64,000 nucleotides of DNA from Nostoc sp. ATCC 53789. Lineage in GTDB: Bacteria; Cyanobacteriota; Cyanobacteriia; Cyanobacteriales; Nostocaceae. The position numbers and the translations under genes are program-made. The stretch lies in assembly GCF_009873495.1 (NCBI RefSeq), contig NZ_CP046703.1, forward strand, positions 1,922,001 through 1,986,000, written 5' to 3'. Position 1 is the first letter of the stretch. Each line of letters opens with the position of its first letter. The notes under the pieces were generated by a model. That model had not been told where the DNA came from, searched no databases, and saw only the letters and a list, made by a program, of their open reading frames with translations. Of the stretch, positions 1 to 8,887 are shown piece after piece.

Positions 1-393
1 AGTCGATTTGAACGCAAAATCGAAGCCGGAGCGCAATTTTTTCAAAGTCAGTTGATTACCGATTTTGAGCGCCTAGAAAAGTTTATGGATACCATTGCCT
101 CTGGCTATAAAAAACCGATTTTGGCAGGAATTTTTCTGTTGAAATCGGCAAAAAATGCCCAGTTTATTAATAGATGTGTTCCAGGTGTCAATATTCCCCA
201 ACATATTATTGATAGATTGGCAAAAGCCAAAGAGCCTTTTGAGGAAGGGATAAAAATTGCCGCCGAACAAGTGCAGATAGCACGGCAATTGTGTCAAGGT
301 GTCCATCTGATGGCAGTAAAGCGGGAAGATGCGATCGCACCAATTTTGGATTTGGCTGGGATTTCTCCAGTTAATCAGTTGGTATCTAAGTAA
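1..393 (+). CDS. metF: methylenetetrahydrofolate reductase, C-terminal part (5' end outside window)
   Basis: The reading frame is open from base 1, so the gene begins upstream of the window; about 130 C-terminal residues are visible. Residues such as FERKIEAGAQFFQSQ, PILAGIFLLKSAK, VPGVNIPQ and a late GVHLMAV are the usual C-terminal signature of the MTHFR TIM barrel, which reduces 5,10-methylenetetrahydrofolate to 5-methyltetrahydrofolate for methionine synthesis in the cytosol. The family assignment is from recognised motifs; the FAD-binding N-terminal part cannot be seen. A hairpin with a T-run follows 24 bases after the stop, so the gene probably ends its transcript here. Confidence 0.85.
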   Translation, partial: SRFERKIEAGAQFFQSQLITDFERLEKFMDTIASGYKKPILAGIFLLKSAKNAQFINRCVPGVNIPQHIIDRLAKAKEPFEEGIKIAAEQVQIARQLCQGVHLMAVKREDAIAPILDLAGISPVNQLVSK

Positions 394-416
394 ATGAGAT
401 AATGGATTTTTTTATT

Positions 417-449
417 AAAGCAGATGATTGTGACTATCTGCTTTTTTTG
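417..449 (+). terminator. intrinsic terminator after metF
   Basis: A 9-bp stem (AAAGCAGAT / ATCTGCTTT) closes a loop of about 10 bases and runs into seven T residues. This is a classic rho-independent terminator for the metF transcript. Confidence 0.8.
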
Positions 450-521
450 ATGCGTAATCAGACGTGCATACACGATTTTTGATAAACTTTGAATATCCAA
501 TTTCCGCTTGACTAAATCCAA

Positions 522-1334
522 GTGCAAACTGACAAAATATTTTATAGCTTATTTCAATCTTTCCCCAGCATATTTTTTGCAATAATTGGCGATAATACTG
601 TCAACGTCAACGCATATCAATTTGTTTCAGTCGAACTAAAAGAAACGGCTTTTAGGATTGATGGGGTATTCATGCCCACAACTGAAACCACAAATCAACC
701 ACTCTACTTTGTTGAAGTCCAGTTTCAATTAGACCCGACTTTTTATAGACGCTTCTTTGCAGAAATCTTTCTTTACTTGCGTCAAAACGAATCAGTCAAT
801 TTTTGGCGTGCTGTCGTCATCTATCCACAACGAAGTTTAGATCCAAGCGATCAACTACCGTATCAATCGCTGCTAAACAGTTCACAAGTGCAACGCATTT
901 ATCTAGATGAATTAGATACGGCGGAGAACTCACTTCAAGTTGCGATCGTTAAATTAATCATCGAAAGAGAAGAGACAGCCGTTGACAAAGGTAGAGAATT
1001 GATTTTACAAGCAAGGCAACAGCTAGCGGATGAAGCAACCAGGAAGCAAATTGTAGAATTGATAGAGACTATCCTGTTGTACAAATTTACCCGGTTAAGC
1101 CGAGAGGAGTTAGCAGAAATGTTGGGTATAGACGACGAATTCAAAAAAACAAGGATGTATCAATCTATCAAGCAAGATGGCTTGGAGGAAGGTAGACAGG
1201 AAGGTAAACAGGAAGCTAAGTTAGAAGCTATTCCCCGGTTATTGGCATTGGGGTTGAGTGTGGAACAAGTGGCGGTGGCTCTCGATTTAACGGTGGCGCA
1301 AGTACAGCAAGTAGCCCAGAATCAGTCTGGCTGA
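522..1334 (+). CDS. Rpn-family PD-(D/E)XK nuclease / DUF2887 protein
   Basis: A 270-residue protein with GTG start. The N-terminus (QTDKIFYSLFQSFPS) is the standard beginning of the cyanobacterial DUF2887 group of Rpn (recombination-promoting nuclease, formerly transposase_31) proteins, which supports this start. The RIDGVF then YFVEVQFQ segment around residues 45-70 gives the D...ExQ pattern of a PD-(D/E)XK core. The C-terminus has a charged EEGRQEGKQEAK stretch followed by a short helical tail, as in relatives. These genes are numerous and mobile in Nostocales genomes. A truncated Rpn-like fragment lies at 37.7 kb. Whether it cuts DNA in vivo is not shown by sequence. Confidence 0.8.
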   Translation: MQTDKIFYSLFQSFPSIFFAIIGDNTVNVNAYQFVSVELKETAFRIDGVFMPTTETTNQPLYFVEVQFQLDPTFYRRFFAEIFLYLRQNESVNFWRAVVIYPQRSLDPSDQLPYQSLLNSSQVQRIYLDELDTAENSLQVAIVKLIIEREETAVDKGRELILQARQQLADEATRKQIVELIETILLYKFTRLSREELAEMLGIDDEFKKTRMYQSIKQDGLEEGRQEGKQEAKLEAIPRLLALGLSVEQVAVALDLTVAQVQQVAQNQSG

Positions 1335-1431
1335 TAGTGGGCGATTGTCTGAGTATTGCGCTTTATCTCTGGAAACACCGTGCTATATATTTCTTAAGCA
1401 AAGTGTGCAAGATATCAGTTAAAAAACTGGG

Positions 1432-1677
1432 TTACATCTTACCGTGTTGCAGCACTTGTTGTAGATGTTGGCGAATCTCTTGTGCGTGTTCAATATCAGA
1501 TTGGCGCAATTTTTGGAACAACTCTACACAAGGCTGAGAACCTACTTGCTCTGCATCTTTGATGTAGGCATCGTAGGCTTTAACGGCTTCAGCTTTGTTG
1601 TGCAAAACGGTGACAAAATCATACTCCAAGTCGCTAATCGCTGTTTGAGACTGTCCGTTACCTGTATTTGTAGCCAT
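1432..1677 (-). CDS. small conserved hypothetical protein
   Basis: An 81-residue protein, helical and charged, with no signal peptide or membrane segment. The ATG is preceded by AGAGGA at 8-9 bases, a good ribosome site, and the residue composition looks like a real protein (LEYDFVTVLHNKAEAVKAYDAYIKDAE...). The predicted long helices, with His in FVTVLHNK and DIEHAQEIRQH, recall ferritin-like or DUF892-type bundles, but the match is too weak to name. Overlapping frames on the plus strand are shadows. Function unknown. Confidence 0.65.
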   Translation of the reverse strand: MATNTGNGQSQTAISDLEYDFVTVLHNKAEAVKAYDAYIKDAEQVGSQPCVELFQKLRQSDIEHAQEIRQHLQQVLQHGKM

Positions 1678-1891
1678 TGCTTGATCCTCTTTTAGAATTT
1701 CTAATTAACTTTATACTCACCCTTAAAGAGCGATTCATCTTCCAAAAAGAGTATATTTCAATACGTCGGAAGTACCTTGCGAGTGTAGGTTATAGTATTC
1801 AGTGCGTAGGCGTAGCCCGTCGTAGACATCGCTTTCCAATTACCTCAGCCTTATTCAATCTCGTTTTTCCTTTACTGGTACGCAAAAAATA

Positions 1892-1924
1892 AGATCCCTG
1901 ACTTATTAAATAAGTCGGGGATCT
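1892..1924. repeat. near-perfect 16-bp hairpin repeat
   Basis: AGATCCCTGACTTATT pairs with AATAAGTCGGGGATCT with one wobble and a one-base loop. A related copy with the same AAATAARTCGGGGATCT arm lies at 37523-37555. It has no T-run, so it is better called a dispersed palindromic repeat than a terminator. The rest of 1678-2140 contains a GGCGTAGCCCGTCGTAGACATCGC short repeat near 1807 and no gene that I can support. Confidence 0.6.
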
Positions 1925-2140
1925 GCGGGTTCCAATTCTCACCAATCAAATAGAATTGCCATACTGCTAAAGAATTAGATTTGAAACTCAGAAATAAGCA
2001 AGTCGTAAGCAGCAAGTTAGAGTTTTACTGGCTCTACACATCTAAGAGGATATTTTATTAGTCAACATATAAATCAGGAGATAGGACAGACAAGGGAGAA
2101 AATTCTACCTCATCTCCCCACTCCCTATTTTCATTAGAAT

Positions 2141-2725
2141 TTAGCCAAGCGGTTTATTTTCATCACATTGACGTGAATACTGGAATTCCAAATCATTTTG
2201 CCGTTCCCTACCTCCTCTATACACAACCGGACAAAACTTAGTGTTAGCGCTCATACAATCCATGTGTGGAGTTTTAGCACAGACTACGAGTAGTCCACCC
2301 AGAACAAATAACAAACCACAAATTGCAAGCGTATTAACCCAAGAAATTTCCAGCGCTCCATGAACTACTATTTCTCTTAGTAGAGATACAATTGTTACCT
2401 CAACCGCTACTCCCACAGAGATACTATGTTCTTGCAAGTAGACCATTAATAGCCGAAATAACTCGACTAAAATTAACACAAATAGTATTTTTGCAGTCAC
2501 GTGTTTATAGTCTAGTGGCTGCATGAGGGCGATAGCTATTCCCCACAATTGGATCAGCATGACGGCAAATAAACCTAAACACAAGACAATCACAATCAAG
2601 TCTTGAAAGGCTTCCATGTTGCGAACAATTGAGTGCCGATCAAGCCAGCGATCGCTAAATAAAAATCGACTTTTCTGGCGCTTTTGCATGTACATTTTTC
2701 CAATCGGGACAAGTTCAGACAACAC
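2141..2725 (-). CDS. PsiE-like membrane protein
   Basis: A protein of up to 194 residues with four hydrophobic segments (about residues 43-70, 80-95, 108-118 and 130-150) separated by short charged loops, as in the phosphate-starvation-inducible PsiE family (PF06146). The LVELFRLLMVYLQEHSISV segment is characteristic of that family. It would sit in the plasma membrane; its biochemical role is unknown even in E. coli. The longest frame begins at a GTG; an ATG about 30 bases downstream (MYMQKRQKS) is an equally plausible start. The C-terminal 45 residues, with several Cys, go beyond the usual PsiE length. Confidence 0.7.
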   Translation of the reverse strand: MLSELVPIGKMYMQKRQKSRFLFSDRWLDRHSIVRNMEAFQDLIVIVLCLGLFAVMLIQLWGIAIALMQPLDYKHVTAKILFVLILVELFRLLMVYLQEHSISVGVAVEVTIVSLLREIVVHGALEISWVNTLAICGLLFVLGGLLVVCAKTPHMDCMSANTKFCPVVYRGGRERQNDLEFQYSRQCDENKPLG

Positions 2726-2776
2726 CAGCGAGTCAGCCCAATAGTTTTATGTTATGCAATATTAAGCGTTTGCGCC

Positions 2777-3700
2777 TCAGCGAGGTTTGTAATTTAAATT
2801 TTGTGCTTGTTGCAACAATTGCTCGGCATTTTTCGCCCACTGAGGATTCTTCTGAGAATTATATAAATCTCTAGCAAATTGCAATACTTGCACTGCATCT
2901 CCATATTGCTGTAACTGCATAAAAACTAACCCTGCACCATAATAAGCATTGGGATAGTTAGAGTTAGCTTCGGCTGATTTTCTAAAAGCTTCTAATGCTT
3001 CTTGTAACTTGTTTTGCTGAAACCAAATCGAACCGAGATTGTAGTAAGCTTCTGGATATTTCGGATTAATTTTTACTGCCTGATTAAAAGCATCTCTTGC
3101 TTGATCGAGCTTGCCTTGTTGAAGATAACACATCCCTATATGGTAAGGAGGCTCCGGTGCATTTTTGCTATATTCTATGGCTTTTTTAAAAGATGCGATC
3201 GCTTTCTCACAATCTCCTTGCTGCTCTCTTACTAACCCAAAATTATAGTGGGCAAATCCTAATTTTGGATCGAGTTCTAACGCTCGTTGCAAATAATCGT
3301 TAGCTAACTGTAAATTATTGCCTTCTAACAACGCACCACCTAAATTAGCAAAAGCTGGAGCAAACTTAGGATCGGCTTGCGTCGCTCGATAAAATGCGTC
3401 CGCAGAGGGTTGTAATTGTCCTGTTTGTCGGTATGCTAGCCCTAAATTATAGTACGCTGGTGCTAATGTTGGATCTAACTTGGCTGCTTGTTTAAAGGCT
3501 GCGATCGCATCTTTTACTTTGCCCGCCTGAATTGCCTGTAAACCTTGATTTAGCCAGTCTATGGCTGTTTTCCCATTAGATTGTGCCAGCTTTGAAGGGA
3601 CAGACCCAGAGAGAGAAAGAGAAGGCGAGGGAATGCTAACAACCAACAAAGTCAAACTGACTAACCCTGCTATGGGATATTTAGAAAATGATAATCTCAT
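2777..3700 (-). CDS. exported tetratricopeptide-repeat protein
   Basis: A protein of 307 residues with an N-terminal hydrophobic signal (YPIAGLVSLTLLVVSIPSPSLS) and then about seven consecutive 34-residue TPR units from roughly residue 45 to 290, each with the W/L-G-Y-A-P pattern (for example AYYNLGLAYRQTGQ and AYYNLGSIWFQQNK). TPR arrays bind partner proteins; the signal suggests a periplasmic or membrane-anchored scaffold. I chose the ATG at 3700; a GTG at 3721 would add seven residues. No specific pathway is indicated by neighbours. Confidence 0.75.
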   Translation of the reverse strand: MRLSFSKYPIAGLVSLTLLVVSIPSPSLSLSGSVPSKLAQSNGKTAIDWLNQGLQAIQAGKVKDAIAAFKQAAKLDPTLAPAYYNLGLAYRQTGQLQPSADAFYRATQADPKFAPAFANLGGALLEGNNLQLANDYLQRALELDPKLGFAHYNFGLVREQQGDCEKAIASFKKAIEYSKNAPEPPYHIGMCYLQQGKLDQARDAFNQAVKINPKYPEAYYNLGSIWFQQNKLQEALEAFRKSAEANSNYPNAYYGAGLVFMQLQQYGDAVQVLQFARDLYNSQKNPQWAKNAEQLLQQAQNLNYKPR

Positions 3701-3914
3701 TGATTTTCTGATTCGCAACACTTTCAGTTAAATTTACTTCATAAAAAGTTATTTATAAAAATTTTAGATTCGCTATTAATCTTTACTAAGATTAACTTTT
3801 ATTAAGCTAAATCTTACGACAGGCTACAATTTTTTTAACTTTCGATTAAAAGAAGGATAATAACAAATTAAAGAAGGGGTAATTTTGACTCCAGAGAACC
3901 ATTTTTTGATCAAA

Positions 3915-4120
3915 TAGAATTCAGGAGTCAGGAGCCAGAATTCAGAATGAATTCTGTACGACACAACGACCTGCGGTAGTTGAGCGTAGCCGAAACTCAG
4001 TGCATCGCTGGTGGATGAATAAATCGGTTTAAGACGCTCGCGGACTCGCTACTGTCTTGATTCCGAATCCTGTTAGCGCTAGCGGGGCGTTTAGCTCATT
4101 CAGAATAGCTGGATTCTTCT
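3915..4120. repeat. composite dispersed repeat (GAATTCAGGAGTCAGGAGCCAG family)
   Basis: The 3722-4180 gap holds no gene. It contains GAATTCAGGAGTCAGGAGCC followed by AGAATTCAGAATG, short Nostoc-type repeats (GTAGTTGAGCGTAGCCGAA) and a GCTAGCGGGGCGTTTAGC segment. The same blocks occur in opposite orientation at 61936-62080, so this is one repeat family. Confidence 0.55.
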
Positions 4121-4168
4121 TCAACCCTTGATATATACGGAATCATGCGGTTATAAAAGACTTACCGC

Positions 4169-4175
4169 AAGGAGG
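4169..4175 (+). promoter_or_regulatory. strong Shine-Dalgarno sequence of the EF-G-like gene
   Basis: AAGGAGG lies five bases before the ATG at 4181. It is the best ribosome site in the window and fixes this start. Confidence 0.8.
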
Positions 4176-4180
4176 ATTTT

Positions 4181-6229
4181 ATGAACGAAAAAGTAAAATC
4201 GGGTTCGCGGAATGTTGCAATTGTCGGGCCTTATTTAAGTGGAAAAACCACTTTACTAGAAAGCTTGTTATTTGTCACAGGGGCAATTTCTCGCAAAGGC
4301 AGCATTAAAGACAGCAATACAGTGGGAGATAGTGCTGCCGAGTCGCGCGATCGCCACATGAGTGTAGAAGTCAGCGCCGCTAGCACTGAGTATAACGGCA
4401 TTTGCTTCACTTTTATTGACTGTCCGGGAAGCGTAGAATTTGCCCAAGAAACGTACAATGCTTTAATCGGAGTGGATGCGGCAATTGTAGTTTGCGAACC
4501 CATCCGCGAACGAGTCCTCACCCTCGCCCCTCTATTTAAATTCCTGGACGATTGGGAAATTCCCCACCTCGTCTTCGTCAACAAAATGGATCGGGCAAAT
4601 ATTCACGTTTTAGAAACGTTACACGCCCTCAAAGCAGTATCTAGCCGTCCCCTGGTAGCACATCAATATCCCATCATGAACGGGGAACAACTCACCGGCT
4701 TTATCGATATGGTGAGCGAACAGGCATATAAATATCATCCAGGCGCACCTGCTGACCCCATCCCCTTCCCCGAAAGTTTAAAAGAAGAAGAACATGAAGC
4801 ACGGGCAGAAATGCTCGAAGCTTTAGCAAATTTTGACGACCATTTACTTGAAGAACTTTTAGAAGATATCGAACCACCCCAAGAGGAAATCCTTAAAGAT
4901 TTAAAAATGGAATTAGGGGCAGATTTAGTAGTCCCCGTTTTCTTTGGTGTGGCAGAACAAGATTATGGTGTTAGACCTTTATTAGAAGCCTTGTTACGGG
5001 AAGCACCTGAACCAGAAGCCACAGCAGAACGTCGTTTAAAAAACTTAAAAGGTGATACACCTCTAGCGCAGGTATTAAAAACTTACTACACTCCCCAAGG
5101 TGGCAAACTCTCTCTCGTGCGTGTTTGGCGGGGCAAATTAACTGATGGCATTGTCCTCAATGGCATTCGTACTGGTGGAATTTACCGCCTCATGGGACAA
5201 CAACAGCAGTTTGTTAACCAAGCTAATGCTGGTGAAATTGTTGCATTGAGCCGTTTAGAAGGAATCAAGACAGGCGATACAATCTCTATAGAACAACAGT
5301 CTGCAATAGAATTACCCAAAGCTACACAGTTGGAACCTGTGTATGCCCTCGCCATTACACCAGAAAAGCGTAACGATGAAGTGAAACTCAGCAGTGCCAT
5401 TACCAAGTTATTAGAAGAAGACTGTTCACTTGCTTGGGAACAACACGGCGATACTCACGAAGTAATCTTGTGGGGTCAAGGCGAGATTCATTTACAAGTT
5501 ACTTTAGACAGACTACGCCGCAAATATAACTTGCCGATGACAACCCATTTACCGCAAGTGCCTTACAAAGAAACCATTCGCAAAACGGTGGCTTCAGTTC
5601 ATGGACGCTACAAGCACCAAAGCGGTGGTCATGGACAGTTTGGTGATGTTTTTCTCGATATCAAGCCCCTACCACGCGGTACAGGCTTCAACTTTAATGA
5701 AACCATTGTCGGCGGCGTGGTTCCCAAACAGTACATTCCTGGTGTGGAAATGGGCGTGCGGGAATTTCTCACACATGGGCCTTTGGGCTTCCCAATAGTC
5801 GATTTGGCAGTAACTCTGACTAATGGTTCGTATCACAACGTTGATAGTTCCGAACAAGCCTTTAAGCAAGCTGCGCGATTAGCAATGCAAACGGGGATAC
5901 CCCAAGCAGAACCTACGCTGTTAGAACCAATTCTGCGGGTAGAAGTGACTACACCGAGCGAATTTACCTCCAAGGTGCTGCAACTGTTGAGTGGTAGACG
6001 GGGGCAAATTTTAGGCTATGAAGGTAGAAATGATTGGCAAGGCTGGGATAATGTCTCGGCATACTTGCCACAAGCAGAGATGCAAAACTTTATTGTAGAA
6101 CTGCGATCGCTCACTCTCGGCGTTGGTTCCTTCCACTGGGAATATGACCATCTCCAGGAAGTGCCGGAAAAACTCGCCGAACGCGTCATTCACAGCAATG
6201 GCAATAGTGGTAACGGCAACGGCAAGTAA
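4181..6229 (+). CDS. elongation factor G-like translational GTPase (EF-G paralogue)
   Basis: A 682-residue translation-factor GTPase. G1 is GPYLSGKTT (residues 16-24), G3 is DCPG (80-83) and G4 is NKMD (134-137). They are followed by the beta-barrel domain II, domain III (HGDTHEVILWGQGEIHLQVTLDRLRRKY), the EF-G domain IV (GRYKHQSGGHGQFGDVFLDIKPL) and the domain V fold. It is shorter than canonical EF-G, and its unusual G1 (GPYLSGKT rather than GHIDAGKT) marks it as the divergent paralogue found in cyanobacteria, not the main fusA. It lacks the str operon neighbours rpsL, rpsG and tuf. It ends in an NGNSGNGNGK tail and is followed by a strong terminator. Its exact role, an accessory or stress form of translocase, is inferred only. 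Confidence 0.85.
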   Translation: MNEKVKSGSRNVAIVGPYLSGKTTLLESLLFVTGAISRKGSIKDSNTVGDSAAESRDRHMSVEVSAASTEYNGICFTFIDCPGSVEFAQETYNALIGVDAAIVVCEPIRERVLTLAPLFKFLDDWEIPHLVFVNKMDRANIHVLETLHALKAVSSRPLVAHQYPIMNGEQLTGFIDMVSEQAYKYHPGAPADPIPFPESLKEEEHEARAEMLEALANFDDHLLEELLEDIEPPQEEILKDLKMELGADLVVPVFFGVAEQDYGVRPLLEALLREAPEPEATAERRLKNLKGDTPLAQVLKTYYTPQGGKLSLVRVWRGKLTDGIVLNGIRTGGIYRLMGQQQQFVNQANAGEIVALSRLEGIKTGDTISIEQQSAIELPKATQLEPVYALAITPEKRNDEVKLSSAITKLLEEDCSLAWEQHGDTHEVILWGQGEIHLQVTLDRLRRKYNLPMTTHLPQVPYKETIRKTVASVHGRYKHQSGGHGQFGDVFLDIKPLPRGTGFNFNETIVGGVVPKQYIPGVEMGVREFLTHGPLGFPIVDLAVTLTNGSYHNVDSSEQAFKQAARLAMQTGIPQAEPTLLEPILRVEVTTPSEFTSKVLQLLSGRRGQILGYEGRNDWQGWDNVSAYLPQAEMQNFIVELRSLTLGVGSFHWEYDHLQEVPEKLAERVIHSNGNSGNGNGK

Positions 6230-6259
6230 TTTTGGATTTTAGATTAATTTAAAATCAAC

Positions 6260-6290
6260 GCCCTGCACCTTTGAGTGCAGGGCTATTTTT
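6260..6290 (+). terminator. intrinsic terminator after the EF-G-like gene
   Basis: GCCCTGCA pairs with TGCAGGGC across an 8-base loop, followed by TATTTTTTAG. Confidence 0.8.
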
Positions 6291-6299
6291 TAGTGAATT

Positions 6300-6390
6300 A
6301 GGACTTACGCAAAAACCCTCTAAAACTCTCATTCCTCCGTGAACTCTGCGCCCTCTGTGGTTCGTTTTCCGTTACCCGTGTGTAAATCCT
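6300..6390. repeat. MITE-like element, copy of the AGGACTTACGCAA family (degenerate right end)
   Basis: It begins AGGACTTACGCAAAAAC and contains CTCTAAAACTCTCATTCC and GGTTCGTTTTCC, matching the better-preserved copy at 44029-44119. The right terminal repeat is decayed (GTGTGTAAATCCT). It fills most of the gap between the EF-G-like gene and the SPFH gene. Confidence 0.55.
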
Positions 6391-6561
6391 ATGAATATTT
6401 AATACACTTTGAACGTTATGAGGTGTGATGACAAAAGAGTTCCGCCCACAATAAACCGGGCAAAGCAAAATTATAGCTTGCTGCTCTTGAGGGAAAGTTT
6501 TATAAAAGCATCTGGGAATTATGTGATTAAGTCTATCCGTCTTAACTACACAGAAAAACTC

Positions 6562-7458
6562 ATGGGTTTTATAATCTCTCTTCTAACTAGCCTGATTGGA
6601 ATCCTCGTTTATCTCAATACAGGTAGGATCTCTGGCGAAAAGTCACGTTTAGCAATACGCACAATTACGATATTGATTAGCAGTATTGCAATACTAAATT
6701 CTATTTCTAGGCTTTTGGTGATTGTCCCACCAGGCAATATTGGTGTCGTCAACTTATTTGGTGAGGTTTCCGAAAGCACTCTTAATCCTGGTGTCCACTT
6801 CTTGAACCCCTTTAACAAAGTGTTGAATTTTTCCACTCGCATTAAGGATCTCAAGGAAAACATAGATGTAACAACCCAAGAAGGTTTGAGTCTAAATCTT
6901 GATGTCAGTCTTCAGTACAAGCTCGATCCCCAGAAAGCAGCCACAGTATATAAAACCATTGGAACTGATGAAACACAACTGGTAATTTCCAGATTCCGCT
7001 CTACCGTTCGTGCTATCACGTCAAACTACCCAGCCAGTGCTATTTACTCTACCAAACGTCAAGAAATCGCCCAAAAAATTGACCAACAACTCACCCAAGA
7101 GATACCCACTTTGGGTTTCATCGTTGAGGAAGCTCTTTTACGAAACGTCAAAATGCCTGATATTCTACAAGTTGCAATTCAAAACAAACTCAAGACAGAG
7201 CAAGAAAACCAGCAAATGAAATTTGTTTTAGAGAAAGAGCGTCAAGAGGCAGAACGAAAGCGTATTGAAGCTCAAGGCATAGCTGATTATCAAAAAATTA
7301 TCTCCGTTGGACTTACCAACCAAGTGCTACAATTACGAGCGATTGAAGCCACAGAAAAGCTAGCTCAATCAAATAATTCTAAAATTGTAATTATTGGTTC
7401 TGAAAAAGGTGGAGCGCCTATTTTGATCCAGCCAGAAACAGGAACTTCAAGACCCTAA
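6562..7458 (+). CDS. prohibitin/SPFH (band 7) family membrane protein
   Basis: From the chosen ATG the protein has about 298 residues: two N-terminal hydrophobic segments (FIISLLTSLIGILVYL and a second near residues 30-55), then the SPFH domain starting VIVPPGNIGVVNLFGEV and including NPFNKVLNFSTRIKDL and the DVSLQYKLDP strand. A long charged coiled coil follows (ENQQMKFVLEKERQEAERKRIEAQG). This is the architecture of prohibitins, which assemble into membrane ring scaffolds and modulate AAA proteases. The open frame extends upstream to a TTG at 6409, but that part runs through repeat-flanking DNA and is probably not translated. No protease partner is adjacent. Confidence 0.8.
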   Translation: MGFIISLLTSLIGILVYLNTGRISGEKSRLAIRTITILISSIAILNSISRLLVIVPPGNIGVVNLFGEVSESTLNPGVHFLNPFNKVLNFSTRIKDLKENIDVTTQEGLSLNLDVSLQYKLDPQKAATVYKTIGTDETQLVISRFRSTVRAITSNYPASAIYSTKRQEIAQKIDQQLTQEIPTLGFIVEEALLRNVKMPDILQVAIQNKLKTEQENQQMKFVLEKERQEAERKRIEAQGIADYQKIISVGLTNQVLQLRAIEATEKLAQSNNSKIVIIGSEKGGAPILIQPETGTSRP

Positions 7459-7568
7459 AATTTTCTGATTAGCGATCGCTGCGGCGTTGCTTCCTCCTAC
7501 ATATCTCTCTTTCGGCTTCCCACCTTGCTGCTGGCTGAATGATACAGTATGAGCGTTGCTAGAAACTG

Positions 7569-7967
7569 ATGACTATGAGCGGCGATATTGTCGAAAAACT
7601 CAAGAAAGCTAGTACTGGCTTGTTAATGATGAGCGAGTCAGATTACCCTTTTGAGGTTGTTCAATGGGAAGGTGCTGCACCTGCAACACAAGAGAAAATA
7701 TTACAGCTAACAGGTTCTCAAAACCTGCCAGTCGAAGTAGTAGAGTTGGACTATTTCTTGCGTAATTGTGCATTTGAGCAAGAGTGGCACAATGAATTAC
7801 AGAAAAAAGATGTTAAAAGATTTCAAACACTTATGCAGACACTTAAAGATAATCTTAGTGACATCAGCGTTTATCGTGTTGGACAAATAAATATTGACGC
7901 TTATATCATCGGACAAACTCAAGACGGTGACTTAGCTGGAGTAGTAACAAAACTGGTTGAAACCTAG
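7569..7967 (+). CDS. nuiA: nuclease A inhibitor NuiA
   Basis: A 132-residue cytosolic protein closely resembling Anabaena NuiA: GLLMMSESDYPFEVVQWEGAAP near residues 17-38 and the C-terminal VYRVGQINIDAYIIGQTQDGDLAGVVTKLVET. NuiA is an inhibitor protein that blocks the sugar-nonspecific nuclease NucA by occupying its active site. The gene is convergent with a nucA homologue ending 80 bases away, with a shared terminator between them, so nuclease and inhibitor genes are physically paired here. Start may be the ATG at 7569 or the second ATG six bases later. Confidence 0.9.
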   Translation: MTMSGDIVEKLKKASTGLLMMSESDYPFEVVQWEGAAPATQEKILQLTGSQNLPVEVVELDYFLRNCAFEQEWHNELQKKDVKRFQTLMQTLKDNLSDISVYRVGQINIDAYIIGQTQDGDLAGVVTKLVET

Positions 7968-7994
7968 TATACAGGTTGGAAAATTCTTTAAATA

Positions 7995-8036
7995 AAAGCC
8001 TAGCTGCACAGATGGCTAGGCTTTCTCGTTTTTAAA
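7995..8036. terminator. bidirectional terminator between nuiA and nucA
   Basis: AAAGCCTAGC pairs with GCTAGGCTTT over a 10-base loop. T-rich sequence follows on the plus strand and A/T-rich sequence on the other side, so it can serve both convergent genes. Confidence 0.75.
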
Positions 8037-8047
8037 ATTATTCCAAC

Positions 8048-8887
8048 TTATAAATTGTCAACTCGCGCTTCTATTACAGACTGAATAGATGTTGAAACTT
8101 GTGAGAGAAAATTGTATCCAGTTAGGGATTCTAATGAGTCAACACTAACCCGATAGTTTCTCCAATTCGCTGTTCGCACGCCTTGGGCGTTGGGAATATT
8201 GACAGCAATAACTCTCGTGCTGGTTGTCACGCCTGCAAGACCTGAACCAGGAGTATTCAATACAACAAGAATTTTCCAGGTTCTGTTAGGGACTTGAACC
8301 CGTCCATTAGCTATTGTATAGAACGTTCCGTTAGAACCAGTACCACCCATCCCATATCCACCAGATATGATGTAGAGTTCTTTACCCTGTCCTACTAAAG
8401 TTCTGGCATAATCCTCTAAGTTTGCCCAAATTCCCTGATTGTTATCTGGGGCTTGAGCAATCATATTGCTCATCAAAAAGGTGGCAGAATTATTAGTAAC
8501 ACTACTAGTCCTGTCAGCGCTAGGTGTCATGTGACCGCGATCAAACCCACTTCCGCTAAAATCGGTAGATTGAACTTGATAACACCCTGAAGGAAGTGTT
8601 GTATCAGCCCGAAAAGTATCTTGTCTTGGTGTGCTACCTAACCAACTATTATTTAACTGCCAAGACACCCAATTTGGTCTACCTATTCCGCAGTTGTAAC
8701 CAATTACATATTGTGGTTTTACCAACAAGTAGTTATTTTGGCTAGAAGTTCCAGCGTTGCTAGGGTTGCCAAGAGTTAGGTGAACACTTACTGATGACTG
8801 GGCTGGTACAATCTGTGCTAACCCAATTATGAATAGAACCACCGTCACAAATGGCAGTAGAAACTTGAAAATCTTGATTTTTTTCAC
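8048..8887 (-). CDS. nucA: secreted sugar-nonspecific DNA/RNA endonuclease (NucA family)
   Basis: A 279-residue protein with a clear signal peptide (lysines, then FLLPFVTVVLFIIGLAQIVPAQS). The beta-beta-alpha-metal nuclease core is intact: DRGHM at residues 116-120 with the general-base His119, and N-x7-E (Asn150, Glu158) in DNNQGIWANLEDYAR, corresponding to the metal Asn and the Glu of NucA. It degrades single- and double-stranded DNA and RNA outside the cytoplasm. The inhibitor gene nuiA is convergent next to it. Two Cys pairs in the secreted part could form disulfides. Confident family call. Confidence 0.9.
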   Translation of the reverse strand: MKKIKIFKFLLPFVTVVLFIIGLAQIVPAQSSVSVHLTLGNPSNAGTSSQNNYLLVKPQYVIGYNCGIGRPNWVSWQLNNSWLGSTPRQDTFRADTTLPSGCYQVQSTDFSGSGFDRGHMTPSADRTSSVTNNSATFLMSNMIAQAPDNNQGIWANLEDYARTLVGQGKELYIISGGYGMGGTGSNGTFYTIANGRVQVPNRTWKILVVLNTPGSGLAGVTTSTRVIAVNIPNAQGVRTANWRNYRVSVDSLESLTGYNFLSQVSTSIQSVIEARVDNL

